In this document: positions 7,782 to 16,521 of the stretch, in pieces
Numbering within the stretch: the first letter of the stretch is position 1
How the letters are laid out: each line of letters opens with the position of its first letter
Origin: Collinsella sp. AK_207A
Lineage (GTDB): Bacteria; Actinomycetota; Coriobacteriia; Coriobacteriales; Coriobacteriaceae
DNA length: 64,000 nucleotides
Reading direction: 5' to 3'
Assembly: GCF_902501965.1 (NCBI RefSeq)
Contig: NZ_CABWID010000004.1
Span: forward strand, 1 to 64,000
The notes under the pieces: model-generated
Database searches by the model: none
What the model was told of the DNA's origin: nothing
The model's input: only the letters and a program-made list of their open reading frames with translations
Translations under genes and position numbers: made by a program

Positions 7782-9080
7782 CTAAATGGTCTCGAGTGCC
7801 TGGCGCAGATCCTCCACCAGGTCGGCCGTATCCTCGATACCGATGGAGAGGCGCACGGTGTTGTCGTAGACACCGGCAGCCGCACGCTCCTCCTTGGTCT
7901 GGCTGAAGTGCGTGGACGAGGCCGGGTGTACGGCGAGCGACTTGGCATCGCCCACGTTCACCATGTAGTCGAAGACGCGCAGGTTGGCGAGCAGCTTGAG
8001 CGCCGCCTCCTGCCCGCCGGCAACGTCCAGCGAGAGGATGGCGCCCGGACCCTTGGGGAAGTAGCGCTTCGCCAGCTCGTGATAGCGGTTGCTCGGAAGC
8101 CCCGGGTAGTTCACGCGCTCCACCTTGGGATGCGCGTCCAAGAACTCTGCCACCGCCTGAGCGTTCGCCACGTGCCGGTCCATGCGCAGCGACAGCGTCT
8201 CCATGCCCTGCAGCAGGAAAAACGCGTTCATGGGGCTCATGTGCCCGCCGAAGTCCGTGAGGCTCCGCATGCGCAGGCGCTTGGAGAACATCTCGCGCTT
8301 AAGCGCCTCAACCCCGATGGAGCCCTCGAAGTCGCGGTAGAACTGCTCGTACTGCGGGAAGTTGCCGTTCAGCCAGTCGAATCCGCCGCGCTCCACCACG
8401 AGTCCCGCGATGATCGTGCCGTGCCCCGCCAGGTACTTGGTGGCGGAGTAGCACACGATATCGGCGCCGAAGTCGAAGGGACGGAACAGATAGGGCGTGG
8501 CGAAGGTGTTGTCCACCACGAGCGGCACGCCGTGCGCGTGCGCGATCTTGGAGATGGCCTCGATGTCCACGATGTTCATGCCGGGGTTGCCCAGGCACTC
8601 AACGTAGACGGCGCGCGTGCGGTCGGTGAAGGCGGCCTCAAAGGAGGCGGGATCGTCCTCGTTCTCCACCCAGTTGCAGGTGATGCCGTAGTCGGGCAGC
8701 ACGCTCTCGAGCAGCGAGGTCGAACCGCCGTAGAGGGTCTTCACCGCCACGATCTCGTCGCCCTGCTGACAGATGTTGAAGAACGTGCCCGAGATGGCGG
8801 CCATGCCGCTCGCGAACGAGACGGCCGCCACGCCGCCCTCGAGCGAGGAGATGCGCCGCTCCAGCACCGTGTTGGTGGGGTTCGAGAAGCGGACGTAGGA
8901 GTGGCCCTCCTCCGAGTAGTCGAAGAGGCGCACGCAGCGGTCGTAGTCGCCCAGCTCGAAGGCGGCCGTCTGATAGATGGGAACCGCCTTGGAGCGATCG
9001 TGCTCGGTGGGGTCGTACCCCGCGTGCAGCTGTCGGGTCGTGAACCCGAGCGAATCGTCCTTGAAAGCCTCGTACGTCAT
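7782..9080 (-). CDS. metY: O-acetylhomoserine aminocarboxypropyltransferase
   Basis: 432 residues, a PLP enzyme of the Cys/Met metabolism family. It makes homocysteine from O-acetylhomoserine and sulfide, or methionine from methanethiol. The PLP lysine is in YSATKYLAGHG near residue 215. NPTNTVLERRISSLEGG and FASGMAAI are the usual N-terminal landmarks. A length of about 430 favours MetY over the shorter cystathionine enzymes. The ATG starts one base after the stop of the ABC permease gene, so it is the last gene of the importer operon or coupled to it. That points to a sulfur or methyl compound as importer cargo, which is inference. Confidence 0.88.
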   Translation of the reverse strand: MTYEAFKDDSLGFTTRQLHAGYDPTEHDRSKAVPIYQTAAFELGDYDRCVRLFDYSEEGHSYVRFSNPTNTVLERRISSLEGGVAAVSFASGMAAISGTFFNICQQGDEIVAVKTLYGGSTSLLESVLPDYGITCNWVENEDDPASFEAAFTDRTRAVYVECLGNPGMNIVDIEAISKIAHAHGVPLVVDNTFATPYLFRPFDFGADIVCYSATKYLAGHGTIIAGLVVERGGFDWLNGNFPQYEQFYRDFEGSIGVEALKREMFSKRLRMRSLTDFGGHMSPMNAFFLLQGMETLSLRMDRHVANAQAVAEFLDAHPKVERVNYPGLPSNRYHELAKRYFPKGPGAILSLDVAGGQEAALKLLANLRVFDYMVNVGDAKSLAVHPASSTHFSQTKEERAAAGVYDNTVRLSIGIEDTADLVEDLRQALETI

Positions 9081-9081
9081 G

Positions 9082-9726
9082 CTAATGCACCGTCCTTTTC
9101 ACGATGACGCGTTCTACCAACTTCAACAGGCGATCGGCCACCACGGCCACGAGCGCGCAGAGCAGCGTCCCGCCCACGATCTTGTACTGGTTCATGGTCC
9201 GAAGACCGGAGAAGAGGATGGTCCCCAAGCCGCCCGCGTTGATGGTGGCGGCGATGGTGGCGATGCCGATGGTGGAGATGGCCGCGAGCCGGATGCCCGC
9301 GAGGATCATCGGCGCCGCGAGCGGCAGCTTCACCCGGTAGAGCACCTGCCAGGGACTCATGCCCATGCCCACGGCCGCTTCCACGATGTCCGGATCGATG
9401 CCGTCCAGCCCCTCGAGCACGTTGCGGAGCAGGAGGTACTGATTATAGGCCACCATCACGAGGACCGCCGTGGTGGCGCCCAGCCCCGTGACGGGGATGA
9501 GCAGCGAGAACAGGGCGAGGCTCGGAATGGAGTAGACCGCCGAGAGCAGCTGGACCGAGATGTGCTCGGCGCGGCGCGAGCGCATGACGGCGAGCGTGAG
9601 CACGGCGGCGAGCGCGAGCGACCAGAGGAGCACCATGCCCACGAGCGCGAAGTGCTCGAGCAGGGCCTCGCCGAAGTCGTCCGCGTGGCTCGCCCAGTAG
9701 TCCAGGTATTCGTTCAGGGGCGCCAT
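9082..9726 (-). CDS. Quaternary-amine type ABC importer permease
   Basis: 214 residues with about six hydrophobic helices. The EAA loop EAAVGMGMSPWQVLYRVKLP contacts the ATPase. It resembles OpuCB/OpuCD/ProW/YehW-type permeases for glycine betaine, choline or carnitine, and also EgtU-type ergothioneine importers. It follows the ATPase gene by one base and is followed by metY after one base. The operon has a second, separate permease at 12671-13306, the two-permease arrangement of OpuC systems. Confidence 0.88.
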   Translation of the reverse strand: MAPLNEYLDYWASHADDFGEALLEHFALVGMVLLWSLALAAVLTLAVMRSRRAEHISVQLLSAVYSIPSLALFSLLIPVTGLGATTAVLVMVAYNQYLLLRNVLEGLDGIDPDIVEAAVGMGMSPWQVLYRVKLPLAAPMILAGIRLAAISTIGIATIAATINAGGLGTILFSGLRTMNQYKIVGGTLLCALVAVVADRLLKLVERVIVKRTVH

Positions 9727-9727
9727 C

Positions 9728-10507
9728 CTAGATCGCCGCCCCGCCCGTCACGTAGCCGCGACGCTCGAGCCATCCACCGGATTCCAGCAGCGCGCGCACG
9801 AACGGCGTGGCCGGGCTCTCCAGCACCTCACGCGGGGTGCCGTACTGCTGCACGCGCCCCTGGTCCAAGACGAGCACCTTGGTGCCGAGCTTAAGCGCCT
9901 CGGCGATGTCGTGCGTCACGAAGATGAAGGTCTTGCCGCTCCCGCGGTGGATGCGCAGCAGCTCGTCCTGGAGCGTGGCGCGCGTGATGGCGTCGATAGC
10001 GCCGAAGGGCTCGTCGAAGAGCATGAGCGACGGGTTGGCGGCGAGCGCGCGGGCCAGCCCCACGCGCTGCTGCTGGCCGCCGGAGAGCTGACGGGGATAG
10101 CGGTCCTTGAACTCGACGGGGTCGAGCCCCACCAGGTTCAGGAGCTCGTCCACGCGCGCGGTGATGCGGGCGCGGTCCCACTTCAGGATCTCCGGCACGC
10201 AGGCGATGTTCTCGGCAACGGTCATGTGCGGGAAGAGCCCCGTCTGTTGGATCACGTAGCCGATGCCCCGGCGAAGCTCCACCGGGTCGGCCTGGGCCAC
10301 GTCGCGCCCCTCTACGAGCACCTGGCCCGCGTCGGGATCGTGCAGGCGGTTGATGAGCTTGATGAGCGTGGTCTTGCCGCCGCCGGAGGTGCCGAGCACG
10401 CAAACCAGCTCGCCCTCCTCGATCTTCAGGCTCACGTGGTCGAGCGCCGGGTGCGACATACCCGGGAAGCTCTTGGATACGTCCTTGAACTCCACAGCGG
10501 TGCTCAT
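9728..10507 (-). CDS. Quaternary-amine type ABC importer ATPase
   Basis: 259 residues. Walker A GTSGGGKTT is near residue 39, the Q-loop is IGYVIQQTGLFPHMTV, the signature is LSGGQQQRV, Walker B is LMLFDEPFGAID, and the switch is VTHD. The ProV/OpuCA-type IQQ loop marks the quaternary-amine family. The protein ends shortly after the ATPase core, so it lacks the tandem CBS domains that sense ionic strength in osmotic OpuCA/OpuAA. The importer is therefore less likely an osmoregulated one. Its start overlaps the stop of the Fe-S protein gene by four bases. Confidence 0.88.
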   Translation of the reverse strand: MSTAVEFKDVSKSFPGMSHPALDHVSLKIEEGELVCVLGTSGGGKTTLIKLINRLHDPDAGQVLVEGRDVAQADPVELRRGIGYVIQQTGLFPHMTVAENIACVPEILKWDRARITARVDELLNLVGLDPVEFKDRYPRQLSGGQQQRVGLARALAANPSLMLFDEPFGAIDAITRATLQDELLRIHRGSGKTFIFVTHDIAEALKLGTKVLVLDQGRVQQYGTPREVLESPATPFVRALLESGGWLERRGYVTGGAAI

Positions 10508-11568
10508 GAGGCGCTCCTCTCGACGAGGGTCAGGGCGGATACGGGACAGGTGTTGGCGCAGATGCCGCAGCCCACGCAGGTCGAGGTGTCAGCTTTGACC
10601 ACGCGGCGGCGCAGTCGCCTGGGGGCGTCGCCGGCGCTGACAGCGGCTTTAGGGGCATCCACCAGGGTGAACACGCCAAAGTGGCAGCGCTTCACGCAGC
10701 GCCCGCAGCCGATGCACGCGTCCGCGTCCAGGTGGATGATGTGCGGGGCGATGGGCCAGATGCCCAGGCTGTCGCGATAGCGCTGGCCGCGGAACAGGTA
10801 GCAGCAATCCCCGCAGCAGTTGCAGATGCCGTTGGGGTTCGCCGTGTGCATGAGGCCCGCGCGGTCCGCCTCGCGCACCACGTCCTTGGCCTCCTCTTTG
10901 GTGAGCGCCTGGGAGAGCCCGCGCCCGCAGAACGAGTTGGGGCCGTCCTTGTAGGTGAGGCAGGTGCGCGTGGGCAGTCCGCAGTCGCCGGCAAGGCTCC
11001 GGCAGTCGCAGGTATTGAGGTAGATCTGGCGCGGGTCGGCGTCGATCTTGGCGAGCGTCTCCTCGAGCGAGAGAACCGCGTCTTCCGTGGGCACCACGGA
11101 GCGGTCGGGATCCATGCCCTCCATGTAGGCGTCGAAGTACCACTCGTCCATGGCCCGGCGCGCCTCGCGCGGAATGATCTGCCACAGCTCCTGCTCGGAG
11201 ATGGCGAAGACATCCAGACGGCTGTAGAACGTTCCGATAGCGTAGCAGGGATCCTCCGCATCGCGTTCGGTGCCATCGGCGTCTGCCAGGTCCACCACGC
11301 CGCGATGATGCGCCGCCCGCAGCAGCTCCGCCGCCTGGACCGTAGTCACGGCGTCACCCAGCACGCGGGAGACGTCCTGGGCCGTGAACGGCGCCCCGGG
11401 CAGGCGCGCTGCCAACGCGAGCTCCGCCTCGGAGTAGAACACGTCCGCGTACGGGAGTGCGACGGCCGGCACGCCGAGGCACGCAAGGGCGTGCTCGCGT
11501 TCCTCGGGCGTCAGGCGCACTTCGCACGCCGGCACCGAGGCCTCCTCCGTCTTCATCGTCTCTGCCAT
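10504..11568 (-). CDS. Multi-cysteine 4Fe-4S protein inside the ABC importer operon
   Basis: 354 residues, no signal peptide, so cytosolic. The first 110 residues look like a helical or winged-helix lead with no motif I recognise. A cysteine-rich block follows: TCDCRSLAGDC (about 186-196), RTC, FCGRG, then NPNGICNCCGDCC (about 245-256). Two C-terminal ferredoxin-type sites come last, CIGCGRCVKRCHF (about 285) and CVGCGICANTCP (about 331). Similar proteins occur in anaerobes as uncharacterised electron-transfer factors. Its position between the binding protein and the ATPase, with a four-base overlap to the latter, ties it to use of the imported solute, perhaps reductive cleavage. I cannot assign a reaction. 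Confidence 0.8.
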   Translation of the reverse strand: MAETMKTEEASVPACEVRLTPEEREHALACLGVPAVALPYADVFYSEAELALAARLPGAPFTAQDVSRVLGDAVTTVQAAELLRAAHHRGVVDLADADGTERDAEDPCYAIGTFYSRLDVFAISEQELWQIIPREARRAMDEWYFDAYMEGMDPDRSVVPTEDAVLSLEETLAKIDADPRQIYLNTCDCRSLAGDCGLPTRTCLTYKDGPNSFCGRGLSQALTKEEAKDVVREADRAGLMHTANPNGICNCCGDCCYLFRGQRYRDSLGIWPIAPHIIHLDADACIGCGRCVKRCHFGVFTLVDAPKAAVSAGDAPRRLRRRVVKADTSTCVGCGICANTCPVSALTLVERSAS

Positions 11569-11590
11569 CTCCCCTCTCTCCGCGCGATTC

Positions 11591-12562
11591 CTACTTGATG
11601 CTCTTGTAGAAGTCGGCGGCCACGTCCTCGTAGTCCTCCTTGTCGATGTCCACGCGGGCGTTCAGCTTCACGAGCTCCTCGTTGGTGATCTTGGCGCTCA
11701 CCGCGTTCAGGACATCGGTCACATCCGGGTACTTGTCGACGATCTTGGCGCGCACCACGGGAATCACGTTGTAGGGCGGCCAGACCTTCTTATCGTCGTC
11801 GAGCAGTGTGAAGGCCTTGTCCTTCAGATAGCCCTCGGTGGTGTAGCAAGGCGTCACATCCGCCTCATCGTTGCGCAGCACCTCGTACTTGAGGCCGTTG
11901 TCGTAGACGGCGTGCTCCTTCCAGTTAAAGGGGCCGTACGCCTTCTCGAGCGCGGGCATGCCGTCCTCGCGCTCGTCGAACTCTCCCTGCGAGGCGAAGC
12001 GCAGGTTGGTAGCGTTGGCCTGGAGCTCGGTGATGTTCGAGATGCCGTACTTCTTGGCGGCCTTGGTGGTGATGGCCAGGCCCTGCGAGTCCGATGCCTT
12101 CGCCATGTCGAGCACGTCCAGGTCGAACTGCTTCTTATAGGCGGCCTTCACCGTGTCGTAGACCTCCTGCGAGTCCGTGATCAGGTCCTCCTTCAGGATG
12201 GAGAGGAGCGCGGTTCCGGTGTACTCGGGATAGAAGTCGATATCGCCCGAGGTGAGCGCCGTGTGAACCACGGAGCTCGAGATGTCGAAGGAACGCTTGA
12301 CGGTGAAGCCGGCGTTCTCGAGCGCGAGCGCGTAGACCTCAGAAAGGATCTCGCCCTCGGTGAAGTCCTTGGACCCCACGACGATCGTGCCGGTCGCGGT
12401 GCCCTCGGAGCCCGCCCCGGAGCCGCCGCCGCTGCAGGCGGCGAGCGTGGCGGGGACGACGAGGGTGCCAAGGCTCGCGAGCGCCAGGGAGCCCAGGCGA
12501 CGACGGCTGAGCGGGCGCTGGAGGAGCTGGTTCACGGAAGCGTTGTTCTTGTTGTTCGACAT
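11591..12562 (-). CDS. Quaternary-amine type ABC importer substrate-binding lipoprotein
   Basis: 323 residues. The N-terminus PLSRRRLGSLALASLG...LAAC carries a lipobox with the lipidated cysteine near residue 43. The twin arginines may allow Tat or Sec export. The mature part opens TIVVGSKDFTEGEILSEVYA, the hallmark of OpuCC/ProX-like binding proteins, with two alpha/beta lobes. It would sit outside the membrane and deliver solute to the two permeases. ATG has AAGGAAA upstream. Ligand residues cannot be settled without a model. Betaine, carnitine, choline, ergothioneine or a sulfonium compound are all family precedents. Confidence 0.88.
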   Translation of the reverse strand: MSNNKNNASVNQLLQRPLSRRRLGSLALASLGTLVVPATLAACSGGGSGAGSEGTATGTIVVGSKDFTEGEILSEVYALALENAGFTVKRSFDISSSVVHTALTSGDIDFYPEYTGTALLSILKEDLITDSQEVYDTVKAAYKKQFDLDVLDMAKASDSQGLAITTKAAKKYGISNITELQANATNLRFASQGEFDEREDGMPALEKAYGPFNWKEHAVYDNGLKYEVLRNDEADVTPCYTTEGYLKDKAFTLLDDDKKVWPPYNVIPVVRAKIVDKYPDVTDVLNAVSAKITNEELVKLNARVDIDKEDYEDVAADFYKSIK

Positions 12563-12670
12563 GATGGTTTCCTTCCCCTATGGGTGTTGCCCGAATGGAA
12601 TCGGTTCTACGTTGTCTCGGTGCGGTTGGGACTGCGGCCGTTCAGGTACGGGCGCGCATGCCGCAGCGTG

Positions 12671-13306
12671 CTAGGCGCGCTCGTACCGGCGCATTCGCCG
12701 ATCCACCACAGAGAGCAGCTGGCCCACGGCGAGCGAAAGGATCGCAACGGATGCGCCGCCGATACAGAGCAGGTCCGTGCGCATGAGGCCCATGCCGGTG
12801 AAGATGATCTCGCCCAGACCGCCGGCACCGATGTAGGACGCGAGCGTGGCGCTGGCGATGACCTCCACCGCAGCCGTGCGAATTCCCGCGAAAGCGGCCG
12901 GGAACGCCAGGGGCACCTTCACCTTGAAGAAGACGCGGGCAGGGCTCATGCCCATGCCCACCGCGGCCTCGAGCACCTCGGCCGGCAGCGTGCTGAACGC
13001 CAGCGCCGTGTTGATGAGGATGGGCGGCACCGCGAGGATGCAGAGCGCCACCACGGCGGGCAGCACGCCCGTGCCCAGGATGGGAACCAGAAAGATGAGG
13101 ATGGCGAGGCTCGGGATGATGCGGAGCACGGTGGCGATGCCCACGGAGATGCGGTCGATCAACGGGCTGCGAGCGCAGAGCACGCCCAGGGGCACCGCGA
13201 TGACCGCGGCGATGACGAGCGTGAGCGCGCTCACGCCCAGATGCTCCCCTACCATCTGGAGGTACTCGGCGCCATGCGTCGAGAAGTACTCGATGATTGC
13301 CCGCAT
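12671..13306 (-). CDS. Quaternary-amine type ABC importer permease (second)
   Basis: 211 residues and first gene of the operon, with AAAGGAGG upstream of the ATG. It is a hydrophobic BPD-type permease whose EAA loop EAAVGMGMSPARVFFKVKVP is nearly the same as in the other permease. IGAGGLGEIIFTG near the C-terminus is the conserved OpuC/YehY feature. The two permeases differ through most of their length, so they would form a heterodimer. A 108-nt gap without a gene separates it from the binding-protein gene. Confidence 0.87.
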   Translation of the reverse strand: MRAIIEYFSTHGAEYLQMVGEHLGVSALTLVIAAVIAVPLGVLCARSPLIDRISVGIATVLRIIPSLAILIFLVPILGTGVLPAVVALCILAVPPILINTALAFSTLPAEVLEAAVGMGMSPARVFFKVKVPLAFPAAFAGIRTAAVEVIASATLASYIGAGGLGEIIFTGMGLMRTDLLCIGGASVAILSLAVGQLLSVVDRRMRRYERA

Positions 13307-13406
13307 CCCGCCCCTCCTTTAACTCCTATTTTCCCATTAGGTTTATAGGTTTTACTTTGCTAAAGCAGCAGTATGGCCATTTGCCGAGGGATGTCAACCC
13401 ACATAC

Positions 13407-13441
13407 GAAAAAACCGACCGCTCGAAAAACCAAGCGGTCGG
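13407..13441 (-). terminator. Rho-independent terminator of the SUF operon
   Basis: On the minus strand CCGACCGCT (13441-13433) pairs perfectly with AGCGGTCGG (13422-13414) and is followed by TTTTTT. It lies 48 nt past the sufU stop and before the importer operon's leader, separating the two transcription units. Confidence 0.85.
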
Positions 13442-13488
13442 CGTACGTGAGCGACGGCCTGAGCGGCAAGGTGCCGTGCCTCAGGCGG

Positions 13489-13905
13489 CTACAGCATGGA
13501 AGACAGGGTGCGCCAGGCAAGCTCCGCGCACTTGACGCGGGCGGGCATGTGGCTGATGTCCTTCAGCTCGGCAGCCTCGTCCAAATCCTCGTAATCCTGC
13601 TCGGACAGCTTCTCGCCGCGGATCATCGCCAGGAAGAGCCCGGCCAGGCGCTTGGCCTCCTCCACCGTCTCACCGGTGATGAGGTCGGCCATGATGTCCG
13701 CGCTCGCCTGGCTGATGGCACAGCCGTGGCCGGTAAAGCTGGCCTCCTCGATGACGCCGTTCTCCACGCGCAGCTGCAGGTTGAGCTCGTCGCCGCAGCT
13801 GGGGTTCACGCCATCGTGCGTGGCCGTGGGGCGCTCCATCTCGTACTTGTAGTCGGGATGGCTGTTGTGCTCCATGAACGTCGTGGAACTGTACAAACTA
13901 GGCAT
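13489..13905 (-). CDS. sufU: Fe-S cluster assembly sulfur-transfer protein SufU
   Basis: 138 residues of the IscU/SufU fold. The three conserved cysteines lie in NPSCGDEL, GHGCAISQASADIM and PARVKCAELAW, and the Asp of GDE is also present. SufU-type proteins bind zinc and accept sulfur from SufS. The insertion between the second and third cysteine (AGLFLAMIRGEKLSE) is the SufU rather than IscU pattern. ATG at 13905 overlaps the 3' end of sufS and has GGGAG upstream; the longer upstream frame is sufS antiphase read-in. It is the last gene of sufCBDSU. Confidence 0.9.
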   Translation of the reverse strand: MPSLYSSTTFMEHNSHPDYKYEMERPTATHDGVNPSCGDELNLQLRVENGVIEEASFTGHGCAISQASADIMADLITGETVEEAKRLAGLFLAMIRGEKLSEQDYEDLDEAAELKDISHMPARVKCAELAWRTLSSML

Positions 13906-15244
13906 GGAAGGTCTCCCAAACGTGCTCGAGGCCCTCGATGAAGGCGTCGATGTCGTGCTTGTCGTTGTAGAATGCCACGCTCGCGCGGCAGCAGGCAAGG
14001 TTCTCCACGCCCAGCCAGGTGAGAAGCGGCTGCGCGCAATGGTGGCCGGCGCGGATGCAGACGTCGTCCATGTCCATGATGCTCGCCACATCGTGCGGGT
14101 GGATGCCCTTCACGTTGAAGGAGACGACGCCGTGGTGGTTGTCCCAGTAGATGGAGCCGATGAGCTCCACGTACGGCAGCTGGGTGATGCGGCTCATGAG
14201 GTAGTGCACGAGCGCGGCCTCGCGCGCCTGCAGGGCCTCGTAGCCCACGTGGTTCACCAGGTAGTCGAGTGCCACGCCCGTGGCGTAGATGCCCGCGGCA
14301 TCCTGCGTGCCGGCCTCGAACTTCTCGGGCACGGGCGCCCACACGGCGTCCTGCTCCGACACGGAGTCGATCATCTCGCCGCCCGTGAGCATCGGGGGCA
14401 TCTGACAGAGGAGCTCGTGGCGACCCCACAGCACGCCCACGCCCATGGGGCCGCACGCCTTGTGGCCTGAGAAGGCCAGGAAGTCGGCACCGAGCGCAGC
14501 CACGTCCACCGGCATGTGCGGCACGGACTGGGCGCCGTCCACCACCAGGTAGCCGCCGTGCGCGTGCACCGCGGCCCCGAGCTTCTCGATGGGATTGCGG
14601 CAGCCGAGCACGTTGGAGACCTCGGTGGCGGCCACGATCTTGATCTTGGGACCGATCTTGGCGGCGATCTCCTCGTCCGAGAGCGCACCCGTCTTGGTGG
14701 GATACAGGTACACGAGCGTGGCGCCGGCCGCGCGACAGGCCTGCTGCCAGGGAATCAGGTTGCTGTGATGCTCCATGATGGTGATGGCCACCTCGTCGCC
14801 CGGTGAGAGCACCGTGGACGCGAAGGACTTGGCCACCAGGTTCAGCGACTCGCTCGTGTTGCGCGTGAACACGATGTCGTGGCTGCGCGGGGTGCCGTCG
14901 ACGGGAGCCGGCGCGTTGATGAGACGCGCGATCTGCTCGCGCACCTGCTCGATGGCCTCGGTGGCCTCAACGGACAGCTTGTACAGGCCGCGGAGCGGGT
15001 TGGCGTTCATCGTCTCGTAGAAGCGGCGCTCGGCGTCCAGCACGCAGGCGGGGCGCTGGGCCGTGGCGGCGCTGTCCAGGAAGGCGACCCCAGGATGGCT
15101 CGCGAGCAGGGGGAAATCGTGCTTGTAGGGATTCACCTCGATGTCCACGCGGGGCCAGGCGCGCGAGGCCTCGTCGGAGGCGTCGAGCACGCCGGGGGTC
15201 GGCGCGGTGCAGGTGTCGCAGGTCACATGCTCGGTATCGATCAT
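13898..15244 (-). CDS. sufS: Cysteine desulfurase SufS
   Basis: 448 residues, a class V PLP enzyme that takes sulfur from cysteine and passes it to SufU. The PLP lysine is in FSGHKACGPMGVG near residue 262. The catalytic persulfide cysteine is in RAGHHCAQPL near 403, the SufS-type group II spacing. An N-terminal extension of about 40 residues with CDTC precedes the usual start near VNPYKHDFPLL and is unusual. The gene overlaps sufD by four bases at its start and sufU at its end. Confidence 0.92.
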   Translation of the reverse strand: MIDTEHVTCDTCTAPTPGVLDASDEASRAWPRVDIEVNPYKHDFPLLASHPGVAFLDSAATAQRPACVLDAERRFYETMNANPLRGLYKLSVEATEAIEQVREQIARLINAPAPVDGTPRSHDIVFTRNTSESLNLVAKSFASTVLSPGDEVAITIMEHHSNLIPWQQACRAAGATLVYLYPTKTGALSDEEIAAKIGPKIKIVAATEVSNVLGCRNPIEKLGAAVHAHGGYLVVDGAQSVPHMPVDVAALGADFLAFSGHKACGPMGVGVLWGRHELLCQMPPMLTGGEMIDSVSEQDAVWAPVPEKFEAGTQDAAGIYATGVALDYLVNHVGYEALQAREAALVHYLMSRITQLPYVELIGSIYWDNHHGVVSFNVKGIHPHDVASIMDMDDVCIRAGHHCAQPLLTWLGVENLACCRASVAFYNDKHDIDAFIEGLEHVWETFHA

Positions 15245-16521
15245 GCCAGTTCCTCCTCGAAATCAGGAACGATAGCCTCGCCCAGGCGCACCACGCTCGC
15301 GCGGATGCGCTCGTCGGGCGCGGAAAGGGCCGCGTCCTCCAGCTTGGCGGAAACGAAGAGCGCCTCCGCCTGCGCCTCGGAAAGACCGCGGGAACCAAGG
15401 TAGAAGAGCTGCTCGGGGCGGACGTGCCCAATCGTGGCGCCGTGGTTGCCCGCCACGTCGTCTTCGTCGCAGAGAATGACGGGCACGGTCTTGTTCTCCA
15501 CGCCGTCGTTCGCCAGAAGCACGGTCTCGCGCTCCGCACCCTCGGCACCCTTGGCGCCGTGCATGAGGTCGATGGTGCCGCGCAGGATCTTGGACGAGGT
15601 ACCCGTCAGCACGCCGTTGGCGTCCATGTTGCTGACGGTCCTCTTGCCCAGATGGCGAATCTGGTAGTTGAAGTCGTGCAGCTGCTCGCGCGCGCCCAGG
15701 TAGCTGGTATCCACGTCGATGCGGGAGGCGTCGCCGCGCAGGTCGGCGGCAAGGCCGGTATAGCTCCTACCCGCGCCCAGCACGGTGTGGGAGACCTCCA
15801 CGCGAGCGCCCTCGTCGGCAAAGACACCCATGTCGTCGATGACCAGGAAGGCGTCGTCGGCCGTCTGAACGCTCGCGACGTTCACGCGGGCGCCGCGGGC
15901 GGCGAACACGCGCGCCGCAAAACCCACCACGCCGGCGACCGCGTCCGGGTCGGCCGCGCCGTCGAGGGCGAGCGTGAGGTCCAGGGTCGCGTTCGCGCGG
16001 ACCACCACGTCCAGGCTCGCCGCCGCAGCGGCGCCCGGGCGCCCGTCAACGCGCACCGTCACGGCGGCGCGCACGCCACCGGGCACGTCGATGACGCTCG
16101 GCTTGCCGGAAAGCCCGCGCAGGTAGGCGTAGGCCTCGCGCCCGCAGCCGGTCAGGAAGGCCTCTGCCGCGGAGAGCTCCTCCTCGGCGCGGACGGCGCC
16201 CCGCTGATAAGCGGAGAGCGCGGGCACGTCCATGGTGTCCAGCTCGCCGGCGGCCAGCTTGGCGCGTTCGGCGGCATCCCCCGGCGCCGCGGCGCGGGAG
16301 CGGGCGGCGTAGCGCTTGGAGGCGGCGACCATCTCGGTGTCGAAGGCCTCCACGTTACCGGTCACCACGTTCTCGGAACCCGGCGCGGGCTCCACGGAGA
16401 CCGCATCCCGGGCAGGCGCCAGGCCAGCCGGAACCTCCACCTCCGCCGCATTCATCTTGAGCCAGCTCCACGTGGGCGCCGGCATGGCGTTCACGTTCGT
16501 GAGCTTCTTCGTCTCGCCCAT
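15241..16521 (-). CDS. sufD: Fe-S cluster assembly protein SufD
   Basis: 426 residues. The C-terminal two thirds form the SufB/SufD beta-helix core with DFNYQIRHLGKRTVSNMDANG and the end motif SRGLSEAQAEALFV. It partners SufB and SufC in the SufBC2D scaffold. The N-terminal 130 residues are divergent and alanine-rich. The start overlaps the sufB stop at a single base, and the stop overlaps the sufS start, so the block is tightly coupled. It is called SufD because SufB is the longer, better conserved neighbour. Confidence 0.88.
   Translation of the reverse strand: MGETKKLTNVNAMPAPTWSWLKMNAAEVEVPAGLAPARDAVSVEPAPGSENVVTGNVEAFDTEMVAASKRYAARSRAAAPGDAAERAKLAAGELDTMDVPALSAYQRGAVRAEEELSAAEAFLTGCGREAYAYLRGLSGKPSVIDVPGGVRAAVTVRVDGRPGAAAAASLDVVVRANATLDLTLALDGAADPDAVAGVVGFAARVFAARGARVNVASVQTADDAFLVIDDMGVFADEGARVEVSHTVLGAGRSYTGLAADLRGDASRIDVDTSYLGAREQLHDFNYQIRHLGKRTVSNMDANGVLTGTSSKILRGTIDLMHGAKGAEGAERETVLLANDGVENKTVPVILCDEDDVAGNHGATIGHVRPEQLFYLGSRGLSEAQAEALFVSAKLEDAALSAPDERIRASVVRLGEAIVPDFEEELA

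Noticed and set aside
13489-14091. 200-residue version of SufU
   Set aside because: The first 62 residues are the antiphase reading of sufS. ATG at 13905 with GGGAG upstream fits the SufU family start.
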